Part shown: piece after piece, positions 1 to 7,791 of the stretch
Position numbering within the stretch: the first letter of the stretch is position 1
Layout: every line of letters begins with the position of its first letter
DNA from: Steroidobacter gossypii
GTDB taxonomy: Bacteria > Pseudomonadota > Gammaproteobacteria > Steroidobacterales > Steroidobacteraceae
Length of the DNA stretch: 64,000 nucleotides
Assembly: GCF_016801985.1 (NCBI RefSeq)
Contig: NZ_JAEVLS010000005.1
Location: forward strand, 310,001-374,000
Direction: 5' to 3'
Made by a program: the position numbers and the translations under genes
The notes under the pieces: generated by a model
Seen by the model: the letters and a program-made list of their open reading frames with translations, nothing else
The model's database searches: none
What the model was told of the DNA's origin: nothing

Positions 1-1165
1 AGTACGGCAGGACGCCATAGAAACAGGTGCGCCGCTCGTCCGTGGGCTCGAGCACCTCGGTGACAAACGGACTTCTGACATGGCTCGCGATCCACAACTC
101 GCGCAGCAGCGCTGATCGAAGCACAGCATCGAGACCGGGACGCGGCTTGGGGAACTTCATGATCACACGACGGTGCTCCCGCCGATCGGTAGCGCGGAAC
201 ACTCGCATGTATGGGCCATCGGCCAGCAATTCGCCGAGCTCATAGTCGTCGATGATCTCGCCCGTGTTCGGAGCGTTTCGCAAAGGCCAGGTCGAATGGG
301 CAATTTCCAGATCGGCGATCTGCGTTTCAGGCAGCGAGAGCACATCGAGCACCAGCGCGGTCGCGTTGTCCGCCCCCGAATTGCTCACTGCCTGTTCGAC
401 CAGCTGAATCGCTGTTTCCTCCGGCGCCGCTCGCATCGCAAGCGTAGCCAATATTTCTGCGTGCGAAAGTCGGCCGTGCACTCCATCACTGCAGATAAGG
501 TAACGATCATGAACTTGCAGGCCGTCGATGGCGTGGTCGGCGCACAACCGATCTTCCACTCCCATCGCGCGAGTCAGTACGCTGCTGGTGCCTGGCGCGC
601 CGAGCGTGTGATCGGTAGTGAGCAAGGACAGCTCACGATCGCGCAGGCGGTAAATTCGCGAGTCCCCAAGATGGAGCAGATGAGCGCGGCGGCCGCACAG
701 AACCAGTGCGCTCAACGTGCACGCCATGCCGTTGAGATTCGGATCCGAGCGGCCCATCGAGTGAATCCAACGATTCACTGCGTCCGCCGATCGGGCACTG
801 ATGCGCGGCACGCCCACGGTGATCGGCTGCCCGACGCAACCTTCTATGAAGCCGCGAACGGCGATCTCCGCCGCGGTTCGCCCGCCTTTGGCGCCGCCCA
901 TGCCGTCCGCTAGCGCCGCAACCACACCAAGCGCTGGCTGCCGCGTCTGCTCTGCGATGTAACAAGCGGCGAAATCTTCGTTCCGCGCCCGTCCGCCTTG
1001 GTGCGTGCAACTGCCGATGCCGACGCGGAGGCCCACATCTGGTGCAGCTGATCGTTGCGGCGGCGGCGGCAGGCCCGTCGCGCTTGGGTGCTGCTCCGGG
1101 CCCGAGACTTGCACTGCCGGTACGGCTTCATTCACCGACGATGTTCCAGGGTATTGAGGGGGCAT
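1..1165 (-). CDS. PP2C phosphatase / Ser-Thr protein kinase fusion (3' end outside window)
   Basis: An open frame of 388 codons enters from the left edge with no stop. Residues 1-45 are a Pro/Ser-rich leader. A PP2C domain follows, with RNEDF at 61-65 and DGMGG at 87-91 (metal-binding Asp), then GDSR, then a conserved SDG and a GADNAT motif. After about residue 295 a protein kinase N-lobe begins (YELGELL, then VIMKF as the candidate ATP-binding Lys, then RELW as helix C); the rest is off the edge. Phosphatase-kinase fusions of this kind sit beside nirBD and the nitrate transporter in Pseudomonas assimilatory nitrate clusters, and the next gene here is that transporter. Inference: a reversible phosphorylation module tied to nitrate assimilation. 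The ATG at 1163-1165 has no clear ribosome site; a GTG at 1135 is an alternative. Confidence 0.85.
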   Translation of the reverse strand, partial: MPPQYPGTSSVNEAVPAVQVSGPEQHPSATGLPPPPQRSAAPDVGLRVGIGSCTHQGGRARNEDFAACYIAEQTRQPALGVVAALADGMGGAKGGRTAAEIAVRGFIEGCVGQPITVGVPRISARSADAVNRWIHSMGRSDPNLNGMACTLSALVLCGRRAHLLHLGDSRIYRLRDRELSLLTTDHTLGAPGTSSVLTRAMGVEDRLCADHAIDGLQVHDRYLICSDGVHGRLSHAEILATLAMRAAPEETAIQLVEQAVSNSGADNATALVLDVLSLPETQIADLEIAHSTWPLRNAPNTGEIIDDYELGELLADGPYMRVFRATDRREHRRVIMKFPKPRPGLDAVLRSALLRELWIASHVRSPFVTEVLEPTDERRTCFYGVLPY

Positions 1166-1166
1166 T

Positions 1167-2381
1167 TTGATCAGCCGCGATTTTTTCAAGGCGGGGCATT
1201 TTCCCACGCTGCTGGCCGCGTTCTTCTACTTTGACATGAGCTTCATGGTCTGGGTGCTGCTTGGCGCGCTGGCCGTGCAAATGTCGGCGGAAATCGGCCT
1301 GAACGCCGCGCAGAAAGGCTTCATGGTGGCGTTGCCTGTGCTCGCCGGCGCGCTGCTCAGAGTCGTGTTCGGTGTGCTGGTCGATCGATTGAAGCCCCGG
1401 CGCGCTGGCCTGATCGGACAACTCATCGTGATCGGCGGGCTGACTCTGGCCTGGCTCATCGGAGTCGATAGTTATATGGGCACGCTGGCTGTCGGCCTGG
1501 TGCTGGGCGTGGCCGGAGCATCTTTCGCAGTGGCGCTGCCGCTCGCGTCTCGATGGTATCCACCGCAGTATCAAGGCACCGCCTTGGGCATCGCGGGCGC
1601 GGGCAATTCGGGGACTGTGTTCGCGTCGCTGTTTGCTCCTGGCCTGGCTGCCATGGTCGGCTGGAACAATGTGCTCGGCCTCGCCGTGCTGCCGCTGGCC
1701 GTCGCGTTCGCGTTTTATTTCTTTGCGGCCAAGGACAGCCCCACTACTCCGCCGCCGAAGCAGTGGTCGGAGTACCTCGCCACGTTCCGCATGAGCGATG
1801 CGTGGTGGTTCATGTTTTTCTATGCCGTCACGTTCGGCGGATTCGTGGGCCTGGCCTCTTCCCTGGCGATCTATTTCAACAGCGAATACGGTCTCGATGC
1901 GGTGACGGCGGGCTTCTTCACGGCCGGCTGCGTCTTCGTCGGCTCGCTCGTGCGCCCGATCGGCGGCGCGCTCGCGGATCGCATCGGCGGCATCAGAACG
2001 TTGACCATCATGTATGCGGTCGCCGCGCTGATGCTGATCGTGGTCAGCTTCCGACCTGACAGTGTTTATACCGCGCTGTCGCTGTTCGTTGCCGGCATGC
2101 TGGCGTTCGGCATGGGCAATGGCTCGGTGTTTCAGCTGGTGCCGCAGCGGTTTCGTCACGAGATCGGCATCATGACCGGCCTGGTCGGGATGACGGGCGG
2201 CATCGGTGGCTTCTTTCTCGCCTCGAGCCTGGGCATTTCTAAACAACTCACCGGCAGCTATCAGGCCGGCCTGCTCGCGTTCGCTTCGCTCGCCATCCTG
2301 GCGCTGGCAGGACTGACCAGCATCAAACACCGCTGGCGCACGACCTGGGGCGCAGTAGGCGTGGCCGGCGCTCGCATCTAG
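1167..2381 (+). CDS. narK: NarK/NasA-type nitrate/nitrite MFS transporter
   Basis: 404 residues with about 12 hydrophobic segments. The N-terminus (FKAGHFPTLLAAFFYFDMSF) and the glycine-rich stretches GIAGAGNSGTVF and GLVGMTGGIGGFF are hallmarks of the NarK family, whose members import nitrate or exchange it for nitrite across the inner membrane. The length is typical. The start is TTG at 1167, behind a GAGGGG ribosome site at 1156-1161. That start lies one base from the ATG of the divergent phosphatase/kinase, so the promoter must lie inside the neighbour's coding sequence or one start is wrong. Pairing with a PP2C/kinase points to assimilatory uptake; no nitrate reductase is visible on this side, and it may lie left of the window. 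Confidence 0.88.
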   Translation: MISRDFFKAGHFPTLLAAFFYFDMSFMVWVLLGALAVQMSAEIGLNAAQKGFMVALPVLAGALLRVVFGVLVDRLKPRRAGLIGQLIVIGGLTLAWLIGVDSYMGTLAVGLVLGVAGASFAVALPLASRWYPPQYQGTALGIAGAGNSGTVFASLFAPGLAAMVGWNNVLGLAVLPLAVAFAFYFFAAKDSPTTPPPKQWSEYLATFRMSDAWWFMFFYAVTFGGFVGLASSLAIYFNSEYGLDAVTAGFFTAGCVFVGSLVRPIGGALADRIGGIRTLTIMYAVAALMLIVVSFRPDSVYTALSLFVAGMLAFGMGNGSVFQLVPQRFRHEIGIMTGLVGMTGGIGGFFLASSLGISKQLTGSYQAGLLAFASLAILALAGLTSIKHRWRTTWGAVGVAGARI

Positions 2382-2474
2382 TCACAAGTCCCGCGACCAG
2401 CACTTGGTCGGGGTCGGGCGGAAGCTTGAAACGCTGATTCGTGCGCGTAGACTCCAGCACGGAGGACGATCAGC

Positions 2475-2969
2475 GTGTTGGAGCTGCTCATGGCACTTGC
2501 TATCACCTCACCGGCTTTTGCCGACGGTGGACCGATGGACGCGCGCTACACCTGCGAAGGCGAGGATATCTCACCGGCGCTGGAGTGGACGGGCGAGCCG
2601 GCGGGCACCAGGAGCTTCGCCTTGATCGTCGACGATCCCGACGCGCCCGATCCTAAAGCACCCAAACTGACCTGGGTGCACTGGGTGGCGTACAACATCC
2701 CCGCCGACGTGCACTCGCTCGCGGAAAATGCTGGCAGAGAGGGTGCGCTGGCCGCAGGCAAAGATGGCGCGAACGACTGGAAGCGCGGCGGTTACGGCGG
2801 CCCGTGTCCGCCGATCGGCACCCATCGCTACTTTTTCAAGCTCTACGCACTCGATACCGTGCTGCCCGATCTCGGTCGCCCTACCAAGACGCAATTGCTC
2901 GATGCGATGAAAGGCCACGTGCTTGCGGAGGCGCAGCTCATCGGGACGTATAAGAAAAAGAATCCCTGA
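2475..2969 (+). CDS. YbhB/YbcL family (PEBP-like) protein
   Basis: 164 residues from a GTG start, chosen because GGAGGA at 2461-2466 is 8 bases upstream. The phosphatidylethanolamine-binding fold is shown by the ligand-pocket motif DDPDAP near residue 55, the WVHWVAYNIP segment and the second pocket motif GGYGGPCPPIGTHRYFF near residues 98-114. Bacterial members (YbhB, YbcL) resemble Raf kinase inhibitor protein, but their ligand and role are unknown. The length matches the cytoplasmic type, and no convincing signal peptide is present. It appears monocistronic. Confidence 0.85.
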   Translation: MLELLMALAITSPAFADGGPMDARYTCEGEDISPALEWTGEPAGTRSFALIVDDPDAPDPKAPKLTWVHWVAYNIPADVHSLAENAGREGALAAGKDGANDWKRGGYGGPCPPIGTHRYFFKLYALDTVLPDLGRPTKTQLLDAMKGHVLAEAQLIGTYKKKNP

Positions 2970-3035
2970 TCAACATCGACGGCTGCCGTGCTCCGCTGAT
3001 GCCCCGTCGCGCGCCGGGCGCGCTATTCTTATGCA

Positions 3036-3896
3036 ATGATGCTTTCACATGTACGTTTACTCTGCGGCTTCATCCTTTGCTGCTTGCTCCTCCGAGCGGA
3101 AGCCGACACCCCTCAAAGCGGCGTCATCACAGTCGCGAGCTACAACATCCGCTACAACAATCCTCAGGATGGCGCTAACGCCTGGCCGAATCGCCGTGAA
3201 GCCGTCAAAGCCTTGATCCGCTACCACGACTTCGACGTGTTCGGCACGCAGGAAGGACTGGCGGACCAGATCGCGGATCTGGCGCAGATGAGCGAGTACG
3301 CGCATGTCGGTGCCGGTCGGGACGACGGCAAGAGCGCGGGCGAACATTCGGCGATTTTTTTCAGGACCAGCCGTTTCTCGGCAGTCCAGCACGGGGACTT
3401 CTGGCTGAGCGAAACTCCCGACCGACCGTCCTTGGGCTGGGACGCGAAATGTTGCAACCGAGTGACATCGTGGGTGCAGTTACGAGACAAATACAGCGGT
3501 AAATCGTTCTTCGTCTTCTCCGCCCACTTCGATCATGAAGGCATCGTCGCGCGTCGCGAGTCCGCGAAGTTGCTGACCGAAAAGATCAAGGCCATCGCCG
3601 GTGAGAGCGCCGTGATCTGTGTGGGCGATTTCAATGCCGCCCCGGCATCCGAGCCCATTGCCACCATGCGAAGCGTACTGCGCGATGCCCACGACGCCAG
3701 CATCGCCCCGCCGTACGGCCCAACCGGAACCTACAACGGTTTCCAGCTGAATGCGCCGATGGGCGATCGCATCGACTACATCTTTGTGAGCCGCAGCGTA
3801 AAGGTGCTTCGCTACGCCGTGCTCAGCGATTCCATCGATCGGCAACGCTATCCCTCGGATCACCACCCGGTCGTGGCGAAGATCTCTTTGGATTGA
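3036..3896 (+). CDS. Exported endonuclease/exonuclease/phosphatase-family protein
   Basis: 286 residues. A signal peptide covers about residues 1-24 (hydrophobic LLCGFILCCLLL, ending near EADT). The mature part has the EEP/DNase I-like metallophosphoesterase order: SYNIRYNN, then GTQEG (metal-binding Glu), SAHFDHEG, CVGDFNA (catalytic Asp-Asn) and the C-terminal SDHHPVVA (catalytic Asp-His). Secreted members hydrolyse phosphodiesters in nucleic acids, sphingomyelin or inositides, and the sequence does not decide which. Tandem ATGs at 3036 and 3039 lack a Shine-Dalgarno sequence, and the TATTCTTAT just upstream could be a -10 element of a nearly leaderless transcript. Confidence 0.82.
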   Translation: MMLSHVRLLCGFILCCLLLRAEADTPQSGVITVASYNIRYNNPQDGANAWPNRREAVKALIRYHDFDVFGTQEGLADQIADLAQMSEYAHVGAGRDDGKSAGEHSAIFFRTSRFSAVQHGDFWLSETPDRPSLGWDAKCCNRVTSWVQLRDKYSGKSFFVFSAHFDHEGIVARRESAKLLTEKIKAIAGESAVICVGDFNAAPASEPIATMRSVLRDAHDASIAPPYGPTGTYNGFQLNAPMGDRIDYIFVSRSVKVLRYAVLSDSIDRQRYPSDHHPVVAKISLD

Positions 3897-4003
3897 GCCT
3901 CCGCGCCGGCCGGTTCCGCGGCTACGCCACTCCCTACTTCCAATAGATGCCGGATTCGGCTAGTTAAGGCGAGGGTCGTGGCGACGGATCGAAGTAGAAC
4001 AAG

Positions 4004-7000
4004 ATGGATCACAGATCGCTTGCCTACGCGAGCTACTGGCGCAATAGCCTTGCCGACGCCGAGCTGGGCCGGGGAGCGCTGAAACGGCGGGACGTCACCG
4101 GGTTGACGCGGATCCCGCGTCAGCAACTATTCAAAGGGGTAACGCCTGCAGACCTCGTCCGAGCGTGGTTTGCGGAGGAGCCGGAGCACGTCAAGACAGT
4201 CGAAGTGATGATCCGGCCGCAAGTGCATGTGGCTCGCACCGAGCACGGTCAGCGACCGAACAACGGCGTTCCGGAATATCTCACCCCACTGGTCACACCC
4301 GGTCTGCTCGCGCGTGATGGGCGACTGTATCCGGCCGCCGGCACGACCATCCCGCGAGATCTGCTGGAGCCGCTGGAGCATGGCTCGTTTGCCATTGGCA
4401 ACGTCGACGATCTGGATACATTTCTTACCACCGATGCCGTTCCCGGCATCGAGTGGAACGCCGACGCCAATGAAGCGCTCGATGCGCAAGGCTTCGAAGA
4501 GCGTTGGTTGAACTACCGCAAGGCTTGTCAACGGTTGCTGGAAGCTGTCTGCGCGGGCAGGCTCGTCGACAACCTGCTCCTCGAACTTGTCGACCATGCA
4601 TTCCTGGTCAAGAAAGATTCGGTGCAAGGAGCCGCTCGGCGCATCCTGGCGCTTTACGATCACATGCGCAACCACCGGCGCAGCACGCCATTGTTCGATC
4701 GGTATGCCTCCGAAGCGATCGATCCCATCGAGCCATGTTTGCCTGCGCACGCGCTGTTTTCGACACGGCTCGGCCATGCCAGCGACGCGTTCGCGCTGGC
4801 AGCACTCCAACGCGACGCGTTGAACCATCTCCTGGCGGCGCGCGAAAGCGAGATTCTGGCGATCAATGGCCCACCGGGCACAGGAAAAACCACCCTGCTG
4901 CTGTCCGTTGTGGCCACGCTTTGGGCGCAAGCGGCGCTTGAAAAAGGCGAACCGCCATTCATCGTGGCCGCCTCCACCAACAACCAGGCGGTCACCAATA
5001 TCATCGACGCGTTCGGCAGAGATTTCGCGTCGGGCTCCGGCCCACTGGCCGGACGCTGGCCGTCGCGGATCACGAGCTTCGGCGCCTACTTCCCGTCGCG
5101 CCGGCGCGAACAGAGGGCGGCCAGGCGCTATCAGACGCGAGACTTCTTCCTCGACTTCGAATCCGAGAGCAACCTCCAGCAAGCAGAGCGAGAGTACCTG
5201 CACGCTGCGGCAACTGCCTTCCCTGAGCTTCAGCTGCCAGACCTCGCTGTACTCGCCGAAAAGGAGTGGGCGTCGTTCTGCGAACAGCACCGACATACGG
5301 CCGCATCGCCGTCGCGGAACACGTTCGACGAGCGCTTTAGAGAAACAATGATCCGTCCGCTGATCCAACGAGTCGTGGACCGGCTTCACGCTCAGCTCAG
5401 CGCCGAGATCGAGAAACTCCGCACGATAGAGTCGGCTTGGAAGGATGTGGTACAGGCACGTGAATCGGTGCTTGCTGAATTGGGCGAGGATCCCGCCGCT
5501 GCCAGGGCGGCGCGACTGCACGAATCGGAGCGGCTCGAGGCTCTGATGCGCGATTTCGATGTGCTTCGCGGACGATGGGAAGAATACTGCGCGCGCGAAT
5601 CGATCTTCTATGCGCTGTTCGCGTGGCTACCGCCGGTGGCCAGGAAACGATTGCGCGTGGCACGCCTGTTTCTCAAGGACGCGTGGCCGGCGGGTTTCGC
5701 GCAGCAACCATGGACCCGGTTCGAGCAGATCGAACCGGCGATCGAGGAGATTGGCGCTGGATTGCGTGCAGATCTCGTTCGACAGCAGCAAATGGTTTGG
5801 AGGGCGGAGTCGTTGCTCGACGAGCTACGTCAATGCGAGCAGCGATGGGACCGCGCCGTCGAGCCGCTCCTGACCGCCCCACTCACTGCGCCTCTCGATC
5901 TGGCGCAAGCGGATGCGCTTGCCGATCAGCGGATTCGGTTTCAGATCTTTTTGCTCGCCACGCACTACTGGGAAGGTCGATGGCTGCTCGAGATGGGATC
6001 GCTGCTGAATCAGCTCGAGGAGGAAAGGAAAAAGACCGGAGCGAGCGCTCGAACCAGGCGCTGGCGTCGCTGGATGAAACTCACGCCGTGCATCGTCTCG
6101 ACCTTCCACATGCTGCCCAGTTTGCTGGAGGTCTCGCGCTACGAAGGGAACAACACATACGTCGATGACTACATGTACAACTTCGCGGACCTGCTGATCG
6201 TCGACGAGGCAGGTCAGGTGTTGCCCGAGGTCGCGGGCGCTTCTTTCGCGCTGGCGAAACGAGCCCTGGTGATCGGCGACACCTTGCAGATCGAGCCCAT
6301 GTGGTCGCAGCCACGCCAGGTGGATATCGGCAATCTGTTGCGCGAGAAATTGCTCCCGGACAATGCTTCTTACGAGCCATTCCAGCGACTGTGCGAAATC
6401 GGCAAGACGGCATCCGCCGGCAGCGTCATGCGTATCGCTCAGTGCGCCACACGGTATCACCAGGTGCCGGAGCTGCCTCGCGGCCTGTTCCTGTTCGAAC
6501 ACCGGCGCTGCTTCAACGAGATCATTCGTTATTGCAACGAGCTTTGTTATCGAGGGAAGTTGGTTCCAGTGCGCGGCACCAAGGCCGACGCGCTGCAGGA
6601 AGACGGCGCCTGCTGCGACCGATTGCCTGCGATGAGTTATCTGCACATCGACGGCATCTGCCAGTCTCGCGGCGGAGGCAGTCGATTCAACCAGCTCGAG
6701 GCCGAAGTGATCGCCACCTGGCTGGCGCAACACAAAGTCGAGCTGGAAGCGATATACCGAAAACCACTCGGCGATATCGTCGGCGTGGTCACACCGTTCA
6801 TCTCGCAAGTGCAGGCGATCGCGCGCGCATGCCGCAAGCTGGGACTTCAGGTCGGCTCCGACGAAGGCGAGCTGACCGTCGGCACTGTGCATTCACTGCA
6901 GGGCGCAGAACGACTCGTGATGATCTTCTCACCCGTCTACACCAAACACTCGGACGGCCAGTTCATCGACAAGAGCGCGAGCATGCTGAACGTTGCCGTA

Positions 7001-7660
7001 TCGCGCGCCAAGAATACTTTCCTCGTGTTTGGCGACATGGATGTGTTCGAGCTGGTGTCGAGCTCGAGCCCACGCGGCAAGCTTGCGGCATCGTTATTCC
7101 GCGACGATGCGCAGGAACTGCAGTTCCACCGGCCAGTGCGCCGCGACCTGCAATCGGCACAGGCCAGCATCGCTCAACTGAGAGACGCCCGGGAGCACGA
7201 TGATTTCCTGCGTGATGTGCTCACCGTCGCCGCACGCGAAGTCCACATCGTCAGCCCCTGGATCAGACTCGACTGCATCCGCCAAACCGGCGCTCTCACC
7301 GCCATGTCGGATGCAGTACGGCGCGGAGTCGATGTTCGCATCTATACGGACGTGGGATCCAACACCTGGGACCGCGACCGGTCCGTTGAGCAAAGAAAGG
7401 TTCGCGACCTGCAAGACACCGTGGCCGCGCTCGGCGCAGAAAAGATTCGCGCCGTTCTGGTTCGCAAGGTGCATAGCAAAGTCGTGATCGGCGACGAGAA
7501 CATCTACTGCGTGGGATCGTTCAACTGGTTCAGCGCCCGGCGCGACACGAACGGCGCACGCCACGAGACCTCACTCGTCTACCGGGGCCCGCACTTGAAA
7601 GAAGAGATCACCGTGATGAAGCTAAGCCTGCAAAATCGAGCCGCGAAATTTGGGCGATAG
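4004..7660 (+). CDS. SF1 (DNA2/Upf1-like) helicase fused to PLD-family nuclease; Mokosh type II-like candidate
   Basis: 1218 residues. An N-terminal region of about 280 residues has no recognised domain. Walker A GPPGTGKTT lies near residue 288, followed by a long alpha-helical insertion. Walker B LLIVDEAGQ is near 730, and the C-terminal helicase motifs VGTVHSLQGAE and LNVAVSRAKN are near 959 and 996. The last 130 residues form a phospholipase D/nuclease domain with one complete HxKxxxxD motif (HSKVVIGD) followed by GSFNW. One protein joining a COG1112-type helicase to a PLD nuclease is the described architecture of the Mokosh type II anti-phage system; assignment to it is inference. No defence genes flank it and no partner is needed in that type. 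The start has only a weak ribosome site. It could instead be a DNA or RNA repair enzyme. Confidence 0.8.
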   Translation: MDHRSLAYASYWRNSLADAELGRGALKRRDVTGLTRIPRQQLFKGVTPADLVRAWFAEEPEHVKTVEVMIRPQVHVARTEHGQRPNNGVPEYLTPLVTPGLLARDGRLYPAAGTTIPRDLLEPLEHGSFAIGNVDDLDTFLTTDAVPGIEWNADANEALDAQGFEERWLNYRKACQRLLEAVCAGRLVDNLLLELVDHAFLVKKDSVQGAARRILALYDHMRNHRRSTPLFDRYASEAIDPIEPCLPAHALFSTRLGHASDAFALAALQRDALNHLLAARESEILAINGPPGTGKTTLLLSVVATLWAQAALEKGEPPFIVAASTNNQAVTNIIDAFGRDFASGSGPLAGRWPSRITSFGAYFPSRRREQRAARRYQTRDFFLDFESESNLQQAEREYLHAAATAFPELQLPDLAVLAEKEWASFCEQHRHTAASPSRNTFDERFRETMIRPLIQRVVDRLHAQLSAEIEKLRTIESAWKDVVQARESVLAELGEDPAAARAARLHESERLEALMRDFDVLRGRWEEYCARESIFYALFAWLPPVARKRLRVARLFLKDAWPAGFAQQPWTRFEQIEPAIEEIGAGLRADLVRQQQMVWRAESLLDELRQCEQRWDRAVEPLLTAPLTAPLDLAQADALADQRIRFQIFLLATHYWEGRWLLEMGSLLNQLEEERKKTGASARTRRWRRWMKLTPCIVSTFHMLPSLLEVSRYEGNNTYVDDYMYNFADLLIVDEAGQVLPEVAGASFALAKRALVIGDTLQIEPMWSQPRQVDIGNLLREKLLPDNASYEPFQRLCEIGKTASAGSVMRIAQCATRYHQVPELPRGLFLFEHRRCFNEIIRYCNELCYRGKLVPVRGTKADALQEDGACCDRLPAMSYLHIDGICQSRGGGSRFNQLEAEVIATWLAQHKVELEAIYRKPLGDIVGVVTPFISQVQAIARACRKLGLQVGSDEGELTVGTVHSLQGAERLVMIFSPVYTKHSDGQFIDKSASMLNVAVSRAKNTFLVFGDMDVFELVSSSSPRGKLAASLFRDDAQELQFHRPVRRDLQSAQASIAQLRDAREHDDFLRDVLTVAAREVHIVSPWIRLDCIRQTGALTAMSDAVRRGVDVRIYTDVGSNTWDRDRSVEQRKVRDLQDTVAALGAEKIRAVLVRKVHSKVVIGDENIYCVGSFNWFSARRDTNGARHETSLVYRGPHLKEEITVMKLSLQNRAAKFGR

Positions 7661-7731
7661 ACGACAGCGTCGCGCGATTTCAATTTGACATAAATTCAAT
7701 GTTTTGGTTCGCCGATTTCATACAACCGAGC

Positions 7732-7758
7732 TGGTTATAACCAAGTCGTTCATATACT
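7732..7758 (+). promoter_or_regulatory. 12-bp palindrome next to a TATACT -10-like element
   Basis: TGGTTATAACCA at 7732-7743 is a perfect palindrome. It is followed 9 bases later by TATACT (7753-7758), a good -10 hexamer, 34 bases before the lipoprotein ATG at 7792. A dimeric regulator could bind over the -35 region. This rests on sequence pattern only. Confidence 0.4.
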
Positions 7759-7791
7759 GTGCTGGAAGAACCATCGGGGAGGAAAGCACAG

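Noticed and set aside
1128-2330. 400-codon open frame antisense to the nitrate transporter
   Set aside because: It lies wholly opposite a clear NarK gene and its product is a low-complexity Arg/His/Gln-rich chain, a codon-bias shadow.
2390-2415. CGACCA/TGGTCG hairpin after narK as a terminator
   Set aside because: A 6-bp stem without a T-tract is too weak to call.
4127-5521. 464-codon open frame opposite the helicase-PLD gene as a toxin/antitoxin partner
   Set aside because: No ribosome site or domain, and fully inside the helicase gene.
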